From a bacterium (GTDB taxonomy: Bacteria > Bacillota > Clostridia > Lachnospirales > Lachnospiraceae), in assembly GCA_030535455.1 (NCBI GenBank), contig JAUNJY010000031.1, forward strand, positions 1 to 52,444: a DNA stretch of 52,444 nt, in the 5' to 3' direction. The notes beneath the pieces were generated by a model. The model searched no databases, was not told the origin of the DNA, and saw only the letters and a program-made list of their open reading frames with translations. The position numbers and the translations under genes are program-made. Shown piece after piece: positions 25,548 to 33,848 of the stretch; within the stretch, counting starts at the first letter, position 1, and each line of letters opens with the position of its first letter.

Positions 25548-26234
25548 ATGAGAAAAAAGATCTTTGCAATCTTTTTATGCACAAGTTTTTTAGTAGGATG
25601 TTCAAGTACGGATGTAATTAAACTGGAGAATACAAGTTCACAGTCACAAAGCATGCAGGAGCTTACAAACAAGGTGACATGTAAAGTAATTGGTACATAT
25701 GATGAAACAAAAGTAAATGCTACAGTGAAAAAATTAGAGGACAGGGCAAAAGTATATTCTGCAACGGCCAAGATTACTGCAAATAAGGAGGACTCTACCA
25801 TAACGATCGAGTTGCCTGATATTAAGACAAATGAGAAGGTACAAAGCATTGTACAGGATATTACAGGCGTTGGCGATATTACATTTGATGATGAAAATCA
25901 TAATACACTGCTTACCAGTGATTTTATTGCAGAAGCAACTTCTACCTCACTTAGTAACTCGTCAGACACAGCTTCAGTACTGGATGCTAATTATGCAATC
26001 ACCCTAAAGTTTAATGAGAAGGGTGCAAAGAAATTTGCTACCATAACCCAAGACAATATCGGAAAACAGATTTGTTTAAGCTGTGATAAGACCACAATCC
26101 TTAAGGCGACCGTACAAAGTGTCATTGTAGATGGCAACATCGTGCTTGATGGGTTTGCATCAAAAGAAGAAGTAGATTCCATTGTAACAAAACTAAAAAG
26201 TGGTACGTTAGATGTTAAATTAGAAATCGCTTAG
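25548..26234 (+). CDS. Lipoprotein with a stand-alone SecD P1-like domain
   Basis: 228 residues. Signal peptide with lipobox LVGC (Cys18). The rest resembles the extracytoplasmic P1 region of SecD: a base with KVIGTYDETKVNATVKKLEDRAKVY and a TITIELPDIK strand, then the head subdomain YAITLKFNEKGAKKFATITQDNIGKQI...KATVQSVIVDGNIVLDGFASKEEVDSIVTKLKSGTLDVKLEI. The order of motifs matches SecD (LKFNEEGAKKF, NIGK, V..PI.DGN, L.SGALPVPL). No SecD membrane helices are present. In SecDF this domain binds translocating preprotein; a lipid-anchored copy could aid secretion or folding outside the cell. AGGAGGAGA precedes the ATG. Function is inferred only from the domain. Confidence 0.75.
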   Translation: MRKKIFAIFLCTSFLVGCSSTDVIKLENTSSQSQSMQELTNKVTCKVIGTYDETKVNATVKKLEDRAKVYSATAKITANKEDSTITIELPDIKTNEKVQSIVQDITGVGDITFDDENHNTLLTSDFIAEATSTSLSNSSDTASVLDANYAITLKFNEKGAKKFATITQDNIGKQICLSCDKTTILKATVQSVIVDGNIVLDGFASKEEVDSIVTKLKSGTLDVKLEIA

Positions 26235-26286
26235 TTCAATTAAATAATGGTGGACATTAAGATGAAGATGTCCATTTAAAATATAA

Positions 26287-26585
26287 AGAGTTTCTGACAA
26301 TATCATGTTAGAAGCTCTCAGCTTGTCGACAAAGTCGCCAAGCTGTGGATGAAATCAGGATTTCATCCAGTGCCGAGGGAAGTGATTAGTGCTCATTCGT
26401 GCAAGTCCTTATAAAGCAGGACCTATTCGCACTAATCCGATATTCGAAAAGCGTGGTTTCCGAATATCGATTCCAATGAAAACCCAGGTTTTCAAATTTT
26501 TTTGTAAAGCGCGGCGTTGGAGTGAATGCAAGATTTCGTTTGTCTACAGTCTTAGAGTTTCTGACAATATCATGTTAGAAGCTCT
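26287..26585 (+). other. Hairpin-array element bounded by 32-bp direct repeats (candidate structured RNA)
   Basis: Two identical 32-bp copies (26287-26318 and 26554-26585), each an imperfect palindrome AGAGTTTCTGACA...TGTTAGAAGCTCT, bound a 235-bp core. The core holds five near-perfect hairpins: 26319-26345 (CAGCTTG/CAAGCTG with CGAC/GTCG), 26347-26368 (GGATGAAAT/ATTTCATCC), 26384-26437 (GATTAGTGC/GCACTAATC enclosing GTCCT/AGGAC), 26438-26469 (CGATATTCG/CGAATATCG) and 26477-26494 (TGAAAAC/GTTTTCA). The last is followed by seven Ts. The right-hand boundary copy is followed by TTTTTT and would terminate transcription. No ORF is credible. It matches no RNA class I recognise. Confidence 0.6.
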
Positions 26586-26587
26586 TT

Positions 26588-26742
26588 TTTAATACATAGG
26601 AAACTTCTCTTCGAGAAGCCTCCTTTTCAATAAAAAACGCCCTAGAGTGCAGGGCGTAGGATGCGCACTCACCGGAAAGGAAGAGGTCGCTTACGCGCGC
26701 CCCGGTTCGGCGCGAACAAAGTGTGTGTTCCACACACTTTGT
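26588..26742 (+). repeat. Composite intergenic hairpin repeat, copy D
   Basis: H1: AATACATAGGAAACTTCTCTTCGAGAAGCCTCC (in parts, 26590-26623) with a decayed 3' arm. H2: ACGCCCT (26637-26643)/AGGGCGT (26651-26657). Box AGGATGCGCACTCAC (26658-26672). H3: ACCGG (26671-26675)/CCGGT (26702-26706), where copy A has ACTCG/CGAGT, so both sides changed together. H4: ACAAAGTGTGTG (26716-26727)/CACACACTTTGT (26731-26742), perfect. It is directly joined to the hairpin-array element. From 26743 to 26870 I see only an A/T-rich leader and the GGAGG site of the next gene. Confidence 0.72.
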
Positions 26743-26870
26743 ATCTGAATGCGAACCAGCCCTATATCTAATGCAAATAAAAAAATCTGAAGAGTTTCGC
26801 ATATATTCAGTTTGGTACATGCATATATTTGTTACGTACATATAAATTTTCTTAGGTTGGAGGAGCTTGT

Positions 26871-28073
26871 ATGAAGCGAAAAATTCTTAGCATCTTGATG
26901 GGAGTTGCAATGGTAGCAACTTTGCTTTCAGGATGTGGCGGTTCCAAAGATGCAGATGGTAATGCGTCGGGTACAGAGGGTGAAAAAAAGGATGCCTCAA
27001 CGATAAAAGTAGGAATTATTTATGTTGGAGATGAGAATGAGGGATATACGGCTGCACATATGGCAGGAATAAAGGAAATGGCCGCAGAATATGGGATTTC
27101 AACGGATCGGATCATCGAAAAGACTTGCATAAAAGAAGACGAGTCCTGTTATGATGCAGCAGTGGATCTGGCAGATCAAGGATGTGATGTCATATTTGGA
27201 AATAGTTTTGGGCATGAGGATTATTTAATCCGTGCAGCAAAAGAATACAAGGACGTAGAATTTTGCCATGCAACCGGATATCAGGCAGCATCTAGCGGAC
27301 TAACCAATATGCATAATTACTTTGACAATATATTTGAAGCAAGGTATGTTTCTGGCGTGGTAGCCGGAATGAAATTGCAAGAGATGATTGATAATGGAAC
27401 AATTACAAAAGAGCAGGCAAAGATGGGCTATGTAGGTGCATTCCCATATGCAGAAGTTGTTTCAGGCTATACTGCATTTTATCTTGGAGCAAAGAGCATT
27501 GTGGACTCTGTTACAATGGAAGTACGCTATACCAACAGCTGGGCTGATTCTTCTCTTGAAGGTGAGACGGCAACAGCATTGATTGCAGATGGATGCGTAT
27601 TGATCAGCCAGCATGCAGATACCACAGGCGCACCTTCCGTTTGTGAGACAAAAGGAGTTCCTGTAGTTGGATACAATGTGGATATGACAGCCGTTGCACC
27701 TAAGACGGCATTGACTTCTCCAACAAATAACTGGGGTGTATATTATAAATATGCAATAGGATGTTTATTGGATGGAACTAAGATGGAAGCTGACTGGTGT
27801 AAAGGATATGCAGAGGACGCTGTAGGGATTACCACCCTTGGCACAGCTTGCGCAAAGGGAACGCAGGAAAAAGTAGATGAGACAGTCAAGGCAATCCGCG
27901 ATGGCTCTTTACATGTATTTGATACGTCTAAGTTTACAGTAGGTGGAAAGACTGTGGACACTTGGAAGAACAAAGCTGGTGTTGAGTATATTAAAGATGG
28001 ATATTTCCATGAGTCTGAAGGAATATCCGCTCCAGCATTTGAACTTAGAATTGATGGCATAACAGAAAAATAA
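26871..28073 (+). CDS. nupN: BMP-family ABC transporter substrate-binding lipoprotein (nucleoside type)
   Basis: A 400-residue lipoprotein: signal peptide with lipobox LLSGC (Cys22), then a low-complexity linker and a BMP/PnrA domain (KVGIIYVGDENEGYTAAHMAGIKEMA ... GCDVIFGNSFGHEDY ... VSGVVAGMKL ... GYVGAFPYAEVVSGYTAFYLGAKS). Relatives bind purine nucleosides and deliver them to the permease encoded just downstream. Two variants are notable: an extra cysteine pair region (TCIKEDESCYD) and a GADVI-type motif reading GCDVIFG. A hairpin follows before the ATPase gene, consistent with higher expression of the binding protein. The symbol is by homology to B. subtilis NupN; the ligand is not proven. 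Confidence 0.88.
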   Translation: MKRKILSILMGVAMVATLLSGCGGSKDADGNASGTEGEKKDASTIKVGIIYVGDENEGYTAAHMAGIKEMAAEYGISTDRIIEKTCIKEDESCYDAAVDLADQGCDVIFGNSFGHEDYLIRAAKEYKDVEFCHATGYQAASSGLTNMHNYFDNIFEARYVSGVVAGMKLQEMIDNGTITKEQAKMGYVGAFPYAEVVSGYTAFYLGAKSIVDSVTMEVRYTNSWADSSLEGETATALIADGCVLISQHADTTGAPSVCETKGVPVVGYNVDMTAVAPKTALTSPTNNWGVYYKYAIGCLLDGTKMEADWCKGYAEDAVGITTLGTACAKGTQEKVDETVKAIRDGSLHVFDTSKFTVGGKTVDTWKNKAGVEYIKDGYFHESEGISAPAFELRIDGITEK

Positions 28074-28098
28074 AGAAACAGTCCAGAGTGAAATTGAG

Positions 28099-28127
28099 GC
28101 GCGTAACAGTGAAATATTGTTGCGCGC
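28099..28127 (+). terminator. Intercistronic hairpin after the binding-protein gene
   Basis: GCGCGTAACA (28099-28108) pairs with TGTTGCGCGC (28118-28127) through one G-U wobble, without a T-run. It probably stabilises or attenuates the transcript so that the binding protein is made in excess over the ATPase and permeases. Confidence 0.7.
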
Positions 28128-28150
28128 TTCTAGGTTAAGGGGGAAGGTAT

Positions 28151-29686
28151 GTGCAAGAGGAGCTTGCAATAGAACTAAAACAAGTGACCAAGCATTTTGG
28201 AGAAGTTATGGCCAATGACCATATTAGTCTGACGGTTCGAAAGGGAGAGATCTTATCTATCTTAGGGGAAAATGGCAGCGGCAAGACGACACTTATGAAT
28301 ATGATATCCGGCATTTATTACCCGGATAGTGGAACGATTAAAGTAGAAGGAAAGGAGGTTGCCATTCGCTCACCAAAAGATGCCTATAATTTAGGAATTG
28401 GAATGATACACCAGCATTTTAAGTTGATCCAGATCCTAACAGCTGCAGAAAATATTATTCTTGGCCGGAAAGGGCCTAATCAGCTGCATATGGATCAGAT
28501 AGAACAGGAAATATCAGAATTAGTACATAAATATGGATTTGACTTAGATCCCTCTCAAAAGATTTACAATATGTCAGTTTCCCAAAAGCAGACGGTGGAA
28601 ATCATAAAGGTATTGTACCGCGGGGCCAATCTGTTAATACTAGATGAACCAACCGCAGTGCTTACCCCTCAGGAAACAGAAAGACTGTTTGATGTCTTGC
28701 GCAATATGAAGAAAGACGGAAAATCCATTATTATCATTACTCATAAATTAAATGAGGTTTTAGAGATTTCAGACCGGGTATCGGTACTTCGAAAGGGCAA
28801 GTATATCGGGACTGTGGAGACGAAGGAGGCAACCTTGGAGTCCCTGACAGAAATGATGGTAGGAGAAAAGGTTGTATTAGACATTAATCGGGCAGAAACA
28901 ACTAAGAGGGAGAAACGTATCGATATGCGAGGCGTTACCGTGAAAAATAAAGAGGGTGTGAAAGTACTTCGTGAGACTTCCTTCACAGCCTACAGTGGCG
29001 AGATCCTAGGAGTGGCAGGAATATCCGGGAGTGGACAGAAGGAACTGTTAGAGGCAGTTGCTGGATTACAGGAGATTGAAAGTGGAGAAATCCTTTATTA
29101 CAGTCCCGAAGGGCAAGTAGAGAAAATTTCTGATATGAAGCCAATCGATATTCGTAATTTACATATCGCCCTGTCATTTGTTCCGGAAGATCGCCTAGGC
29201 ATGGGATTGGTTGGCTCCATGGATTTGACAGATAATATGATGATTCGAAGCTATCAGGATGGAAAGCATTTTATTGCAAACCGAAAGAAGCCAAAAGAAT
29301 TAGCTAAGCAGGTAGTGACTTCGCTTAATGTGACCACTCCAAGTATTGAAACGCCGGTAAGCAGGCTGTCCGGAGGAAATGTGCAAAAGGTTTTGGTAGG
29401 ACGTGAGATTGCATCCAATCCAACCGTATTGATGGTAGCCTATCCGGTGCGAGGGCTAGACATTCATTCCTCCTACACCATTTATAATCTGCTAAATAGT
29501 CAGAAACTTCAGGGTGTTGCTGTGATTTGTGTGGGTGAGGATTTAGACGTGCTATTAGAATTATGTGACCGTGTGCTGGTGTTAAATGGAGGAGAAGTAA
29601 CGGGAATTGTTGATGCCAGAACAACCACGAAGGAGGAAATTGGCGTGCTTATGATGGCATCCGGAAAGGAGAAGGAAGGCCAATGA
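28151..29686 (+). CDS. nupO: Nucleoside ABC transporter ATP-binding protein (two NBDs)
   Basis: 511 residues with two fused ATPase domains. Domain 1 is canonical: Walker A GENGSGKTTL, Q-loop IGMIHQHF, signature-like MSVSQKQTVEI, Walker B LLILDEPTAVLTP, switch ITHK. Domain 2 has GISGSGQKELLEA in place of Walker A, signature LSGGNVQKV and a degenerate Walker B, VLMVAYPVRGLDIHS. Loss of catalytic residues in the second site is usual for this family, although AYPVRG differs from the common AQPTRG. The GTG start is supported by GGGGGAAGG 4 nt upstream. It overlaps the next permease gene by 4 nt (ATGA). Confidence 0.93.
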   Translation: MQEELAIELKQVTKHFGEVMANDHISLTVRKGEILSILGENGSGKTTLMNMISGIYYPDSGTIKVEGKEVAIRSPKDAYNLGIGMIHQHFKLIQILTAAENIILGRKGPNQLHMDQIEQEISELVHKYGFDLDPSQKIYNMSVSQKQTVEIIKVLYRGANLLILDEPTAVLTPQETERLFDVLRNMKKDGKSIIIITHKLNEVLEISDRVSVLRKGKYIGTVETKEATLESLTEMMVGEKVVLDINRAETTKREKRIDMRGVTVKNKEGVKVLRETSFTAYSGEILGVAGISGSGQKELLEAVAGLQEIESGEILYYSPEGQVEKISDMKPIDIRNLHIALSFVPEDRLGMGLVGSMDLTDNMMIRSYQDGKHFIANRKKPKELAKQVVTSLNVTTPSIETPVSRLSGGNVQKVLVGREIASNPTVLMVAYPVRGLDIHSSYTIYNLLNSQKLQGVAVICVGEDLDVLLELCDRVLVLNGGEVTGIVDARTTTKEEIGVLMMASGKEKEGQ

Positions 29687-30804
29687 TTAGGGAAAATATA
29701 AATAGCAAGGAGCCAATCCTTCGAATGGTACGACGGGACCATATTGGAACAAGAAAAGCTATTATCATACGTTTGATTGCGGTGATCCTGTCCTTGATCG
29801 TTTCTGGATTTGTAATTGTACTCATAACGGGTCAAAATCCACTGGAGGTATATGAAGGAATTGTAGACGGTGCAATTGGAACGGAGCGTCGCTTATGGGT
29901 GACGGTACGGGAGACTATGGTATTATTGCTGATTTCCGTTGGCTTAATACCTGCATTTAAAATGAGATTTTGGAATATTGGAGCAGAAGGGCAGATTCTA
30001 GTGGGAGGATTGGCAGCTGCAGCATGCATGATTTATTTGGGAGATATGCTTCCAAACTGGCTATTGATCCTTGTCATGTTTCTTACAAGCGGACTGGCTG
30101 GACTGGTCTGGGGCATGATACCGGCCATCTTTAAGGCAGTATATAACACGAATGAGACACTGTTTACCTTAATGCTGAATTATGTTGCCATGCAGCTGGT
30201 CACCTTTGGTATCGTATTTTGGGAAAAGCCGGCAGGTTCCAATACTGTCGGGGTCATTAACAGTGCCAGTGGAAAAGGCTGGTTTCCAGAGCTGTTTGGG
30301 AATTCTCAATTATTAAATATCTTAGTGGTTTCAGCCATCACCATAGGCATGTTTATCTATATGAAATACAGTAAGCAGGGCTATGAGATTGCTGTGGTTG
30401 GTGAAAGTGAAGATACGGCTAATTATGCAGGTATCAATGTGAAAAAAGTAATTATTCGGACAATTATGATTTCGGGAGCGATTTGTGGGATAGCCGGAGT
30501 AATCATTGTGGGAGGATGTAGTCATACCATATCAACCAGTACAGCAGGGGGCAGAGGATTTACTGCAATCATTGTGGCTTGGATGTCCAAGTTTAATCCA
30601 TTTGTCATGGTGATAGTGTCTGCCTTTCTGGTATTTATGCAGCAGGGTTCGGTGCAGATTGCCAGCCAGTTTGGATTGAACCAGAACGCATCAGATATCA
30701 TTACAGGAATTCTCTTATTCTTCTTAATCGGATGTGAGTTCTTTGTTACTTATAGGGTAGAATTTCGAAGAAGAGGGAGGGCAAAGAGCAGATGTCAGTC
30801 TTAA
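29683..30804 (+). CDS. nupP: Nucleoside ABC transporter permease 1
   Basis: 373 residues with about nine to ten membrane helices of the BPD_transp_2 family. Motifs include FWNIGAEGQILVGGLAA (about 95-112), NETLFTLMLNYVA, and the EAA-like cytoplasmic loop YEIAVVGESEDTANYAGINVKKVI. It starts inside the ATPase stop codon (ATGA) and overlaps the second permease by 13 nt, so the three are translationally coupled. Together with permease 2 it forms the heterodimeric channel of a guanosine/nucleoside-type importer. The ligand is inferred from the family. Confidence 0.92.
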   Translation: MIRENINSKEPILRMVRRDHIGTRKAIIIRLIAVILSLIVSGFVIVLITGQNPLEVYEGIVDGAIGTERRLWVTVRETMVLLLISVGLIPAFKMRFWNIGAEGQILVGGLAAAACMIYLGDMLPNWLLILVMFLTSGLAGLVWGMIPAIFKAVYNTNETLFTLMLNYVAMQLVTFGIVFWEKPAGSNTVGVINSASGKGWFPELFGNSQLLNILVVSAITIGMFIYMKYSKQGYEIAVVGESEDTANYAGINVKKVIIRTIMISGAICGIAGVIIVGGCSHTISTSTAGGRGFTAIIVAWMSKFNPFVMVIVSAFLVFMQQGSVQIASQFGLNQNASDIITGILLFFLIGCEFFVTYRVEFRRRGRAKSRCQS

Positions 30805-31772
30805 TAACATTTATTCAAAAGGCCATAGGCCAGGCAGTGCCGATTTTATTTGGTGCAACAGGAGAAATTGCAATTGAGAAGTCAGGCAATCTTAATCTTG
30901 GAATTCCTGGAATTATGTATATGGGTGGCATTTCCGGGCTTATGGGTGCGTTTTTCTATGAAAAGAGTACGACTGCGCCAAATGGATTGATAGGACTTAT
31001 GATTTCATTGGTATCAGCACTGGTGGCAGCAGCTCTTGGTGGATTGATCTATAGCATTCTTACGATTACATTGCGTGCAAATCAGAATGTGGTTGGTCTG
31101 GCACTTACCACCTTTGGTGTGGGATTTGGTAATTTTTTTGGTGGCTCTATTTCTAAATTAGCCGGTGGCGTTGGACAGATTTCCGTTGCAACCACGGCAG
31201 AGGCTTATCGAGCTACCATTCCGGGACTTTCGAAAATTCCATTGATAGGGCCATTGTTATTTTCCTATGGATTTTTAACCTATGTATCCATTATCCTTGC
31301 CATTGTTTTGGCGGCCTTCTTAAAAAATACAAGGGTGGGACTAAACCTTCGGGCGGTAGGAGAAAGTCCTTCTACGGCAGATGCAGCAGGAATACACGTT
31401 GCCAAGTATAAATATATTGCGACCATTGCAGGGGCAGCAATTGCCGGCCTTGGTGGATTATTCTTTGTTATGGACTATTTAGGAGGAACTTGGATCAATA
31501 ATGGATTTGGGGATCGAGGCTGGCTTGCCATAGCGCTTGTCATCTTAGCACTATGGAATCCAAAGCGGGCCATCTGGGGATCGGTTGTATTTGGTGCACT
31601 ATATATCCTCTATATTTACATCCCAGGTCTATCCAGGGCATTCCAGGAATTGTTTAAGATGCTTCCTTACGTGGTGACCATACTTGTATTAATTATGACA
31701 AGCAGGCGGAATAAGAAAGAGAACCAGCCCCCAGAAAGCCTTGGAAAGGCGTATTTTAGAGAGGACAGATAG
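30792..31772 (+). CDS. nupQ: Nucleoside ABC transporter permease 2
   Basis: 326 residues with about eight to nine membrane helices. Typical motifs are PILFGATGEIAIEKSGNLNLGIPGIMYMGG near the N-terminus and the coupling loop GLNLRAVGESPSTADAAGIHVAKYKYIA. The ribosome site (GGGAGGGCAAAG) lies within the upstream permease gene. Its last 17 bases overlap the 3' end of the convergent Gfo/Idh/MocA gene, and I see no terminator hairpin between them, so transcription from each may run into the other. Confidence 0.92.
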   Translation: MSVLITFIQKAIGQAVPILFGATGEIAIEKSGNLNLGIPGIMYMGGISGLMGAFFYEKSTTAPNGLIGLMISLVSALVAAALGGLIYSILTITLRANQNVVGLALTTFGVGFGNFFGGSISKLAGGVGQISVATTAEAYRATIPGLSKIPLIGPLLFSYGFLTYVSIILAIVLAAFLKNTRVGLNLRAVGESPSTADAAGIHVAKYKYIATIAGAAIAGLGGLFFVMDYLGGTWINNGFGDRGWLAIALVILALWNPKRAIWGSVVFGALYILYIYIPGLSRAFQELFKMLPYVVTILVLIMTSRRNKKENQPPESLGKAYFREDR

Positions 31773-32787
31773 TAGTTAGAGAAAGTATCTTCTCATCTGC
31801 TGGAAAATAAATGCCGGCCTCTCTTCGGGCAGTTGTAATTACCTTATTTACAAGAAGGCTTTCTTCTAAGGCATTGTAACAGGAGGTATAGTCTGACGTT
31901 AGAATTTCATGAAAGAAGGTCTTGAATTCGGGAAGCATACGATGTTTGCAATGGTTTTCATCGTAGGTAAGAGCCTCTTTCTTATTTGCTTTATATGTTA
32001 CTGCGCCGCATGAGTTGGCAGGCGTATCCTGAGTGATATAACCATTTGTGCCTGAGATGACATAGTGATTAGGTGCAAAGCAGTCCTTTGCGGCAATGGA
32101 TACGGCTTTACAGTGACCATAGTCCATTGTCAGAACACCGCTTGTATCGATCCCGCGGTCAAGATTTGGCTGGTATACGTACGCATTGGGTTCTCCTAAC
32201 AGTCCGATAATATAGTGGAGGTTATAGAGATTTAAGTCGATCAGGGTGCCGCCGGATTTTCGTGGATCAAACACAGGAGCAACCGAGCCTGCTAAAAAGG
32301 CATCATATCGACTGGAATACTGGCTGAAATTACATTCGATCATTTTGATTTCACCAAGCAAGGGAAGCAGTTCTTTTATCTTTTTATAATTAGGAAGGTA
32401 CCTGGTTGAAATGGCCTCATAAAAGAATAGTTTATGCTCTTTTGCATAAGAGGCAAGGAGTGAGGCCTCCTCATAAGTGCTTGTCATTGGCTTTTCTACA
32501 ATTACATGTTTATTTGCCTTCATGGCCTTTATACAAAACTCAAAATGAAGGTGGTTTGGGATTGCAATATAGACGATGTCCACCTGGGAACGCAGAAACT
32601 GCTCATAGTCCGAATAGGCCTCTTTAATATCATATTGGTTACATAGAGCATTGATGGTTTCTTTACTTCGCAAGGTACCACAAAGAGCATGGCAAGTGAT
32701 GCTGGTTTCCGTTGTAAGATAGTCAGTGAGATAAGGCAAAAACTCCTTTACAATTTGGCCAGTTCCAACAATTCCTAATTTCATCAT
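31756..32787 (-). CDS. Gfo/Idh/MocA-family NAD(P)-dependent oxidoreductase
   Basis: A 343-residue dehydrogenase. Rossmann motif GIVGTGQIVKEFLPYL (residues 4-19), then the family motifs VDIVYIAIPNHLHFEFCIKAMKANKHVIVEKPMTS (about 70-103, with the EKP triad) and a C-terminal beta-sheet domain beginning YEAISTRYLPN. Members oxidise or reduce sugars, inositols or amino-sugar derivatives. The substrate cannot be given here. It is convergent with, and overlaps by 17 bp, the nucleoside permease operon, and is divergent from the DUF5131 gene. AAGGAAG lies upstream of the start, where two consecutive ATGs occur. Confidence 0.9.
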   Translation of the reverse strand: MMKLGIVGTGQIVKEFLPYLTDYLTTETSITCHALCGTLRSKETINALCNQYDIKEAYSDYEQFLRSQVDIVYIAIPNHLHFEFCIKAMKANKHVIVEKPMTSTYEEASLLASYAKEHKLFFYEAISTRYLPNYKKIKELLPLLGEIKMIECNFSQYSSRYDAFLAGSVAPVFDPRKSGGTLIDLNLYNLHYIIGLLGEPNAYVYQPNLDRGIDTSGVLTMDYGHCKAVSIAAKDCFAPNHYVISGTNGYITQDTPANSCGAVTYKANKKEALTYDENHCKHRMLPEFKTFFHEILTSDYTSCYNALEESLLVNKVITTARREAGIYFPADEKILSLTTICPL

Positions 32788-32878
32788 TCTAACTTCCTTC
32801 CTTTACATTTTAGTGATAGTGTGGATTTATTGTAGCACTGTAATAAAAATGTTGTAAAGTGGCTCACTGTATTTTTCG

Positions 32879-32907
32879 TTTACAATTGAAGTGAACTATG
32901 GTATAAG
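32879..32907 (+). promoter_or_regulatory. Promoter of the DUF5131 gene
   Basis: TTTACA (32879-32884), 17-bp spacer, TATAAG (32902-32907), 48 bp before the ATG. Confidence 0.7.
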
Positions 32908-32954
32908 ATAAGACTAGTAAAGTTACGTGGATAGTCTATAAGGAGTAAGGTAAG

Positions 32955-33830
32955 ATGCATGATATTTGGAATCCGTGGCATGGATGTAAAAAGGTTAGTG
33001 AAGGCTGCAAACATTGCTATATGTATTTTTTAGATCAGAAAAATAATAAGAATGGTGCAGATATTTATCGAACCAAAGCAGGATTTTACTATCCCATCCA
33101 GAAGGACCGAAAGGGAAACTATAAGATTAAGAGCGGGGAGAAGCTACGTGTCTGCCTGGTTTCTGATTTCTTTTTAGAAGAAGCGGACCAATGGAGAAAC
33201 GAAGCATGGGAAATGATGCGTGAACGAAGTGATGTCAAATTCTTTCTGCTTACCAAACGGCCAGAACGGGTAAGAGACTGCCTTCCAAAGGGCTGGGGAG
33301 ATGGATTTGAAAATGTATTTTTCAATGTAAGCTGTGAGAATCAGCGTCGTGCAGACGAGCGTATTCCTATTCTGCTAGAACTTCCATTTAAACATAAAGG
33401 AATTATGTGCGCGCCGTATATTGGTCCGGTCAGTATTGAAAAATATTTAAAGACAGGACAGATTGAACAGGTAATCTGTGGCGGCGAAAACTATGATGGG
33501 GCAAGGCCATGTAATTTTGACTGGGTAAAATCACTGCAGGCAGAATGCGTGGAACACAATGTCACATTCTGTTTTATTGAAACAGGGAGTAATTTTATAA
33601 AGGATGGGAAGCTTTATCATATGCCAAAGAAATCTGTTCAGAATTTAATGGCATATAAGTCGGGTATGAATTATCAAGGAAAGCCCATTGAGTTTAAGTT
33701 ACAGTATGCCCATGGCGGACCAATTGACAAAGAGGACCTATATGTTCCAAAGTATAAAGAAAAATGTGAACAGTGTGCCAATAAGTTAATCTGTAATGGA
33801 TGCAGCAACTGCGGACGTTGTGAAAAATAA
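32955..33830 (+). CDS. DUF5131 (phage Gp37/Gp68-like) protein, radical-SAM-like
   Basis: 291 residues. The N-terminus IWNPWHGCKKVSEGCKHCYMYFLDQK carries the CX7CX2C cysteine pattern typical of Gp37/Gp68-type DUF5131 proteins, which resemble radical SAM enzymes. Conserved blocks follow: RVCLVSDFFLEEADQWR, FFLLTKRPERV, FFNVSCENQRRADERIPILLELP, and ICGGENYDGARPCNFDWVKSLQ. The extreme C-terminus is a Cys-rich tail with seven cysteines within 25 residues (CEQCANKLICNGCSNCGRCEK in part), likely a second metal site. The biochemical role is unknown. Despite the phage-derived family name, no phage gene lies nearby. It is followed after 18 bp by ywbE. Confidence 0.82.
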   Translation: MHDIWNPWHGCKKVSEGCKHCYMYFLDQKNNKNGADIYRTKAGFYYPIQKDRKGNYKIKSGEKLRVCLVSDFFLEEADQWRNEAWEMMRERSDVKFFLLTKRPERVRDCLPKGWGDGFENVFFNVSCENQRRADERIPILLELPFKHKGIMCAPYIGPVSIEKYLKTGQIEQVICGGENYDGARPCNFDWVKSLQAECVEHNVTFCFIETGSNFIKDGKLYHMPKKSVQNLMAYKSGMNYQGKPIEFKLQYAHGGPIDKEDLYVPKYKEKCEQCANKLICNGCSNCGRCEK

Positions 33831-33848
33831 GGATAACAGGAGAAAAAG

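Noticed and set aside
26389-26592. 67-residue ORF inside the hairpin-array element
   Set aside because: It has no ribosome site, runs through perfect inverted repeats, and its residues simply reflect the hairpin arms. The block is better read as noncoding.
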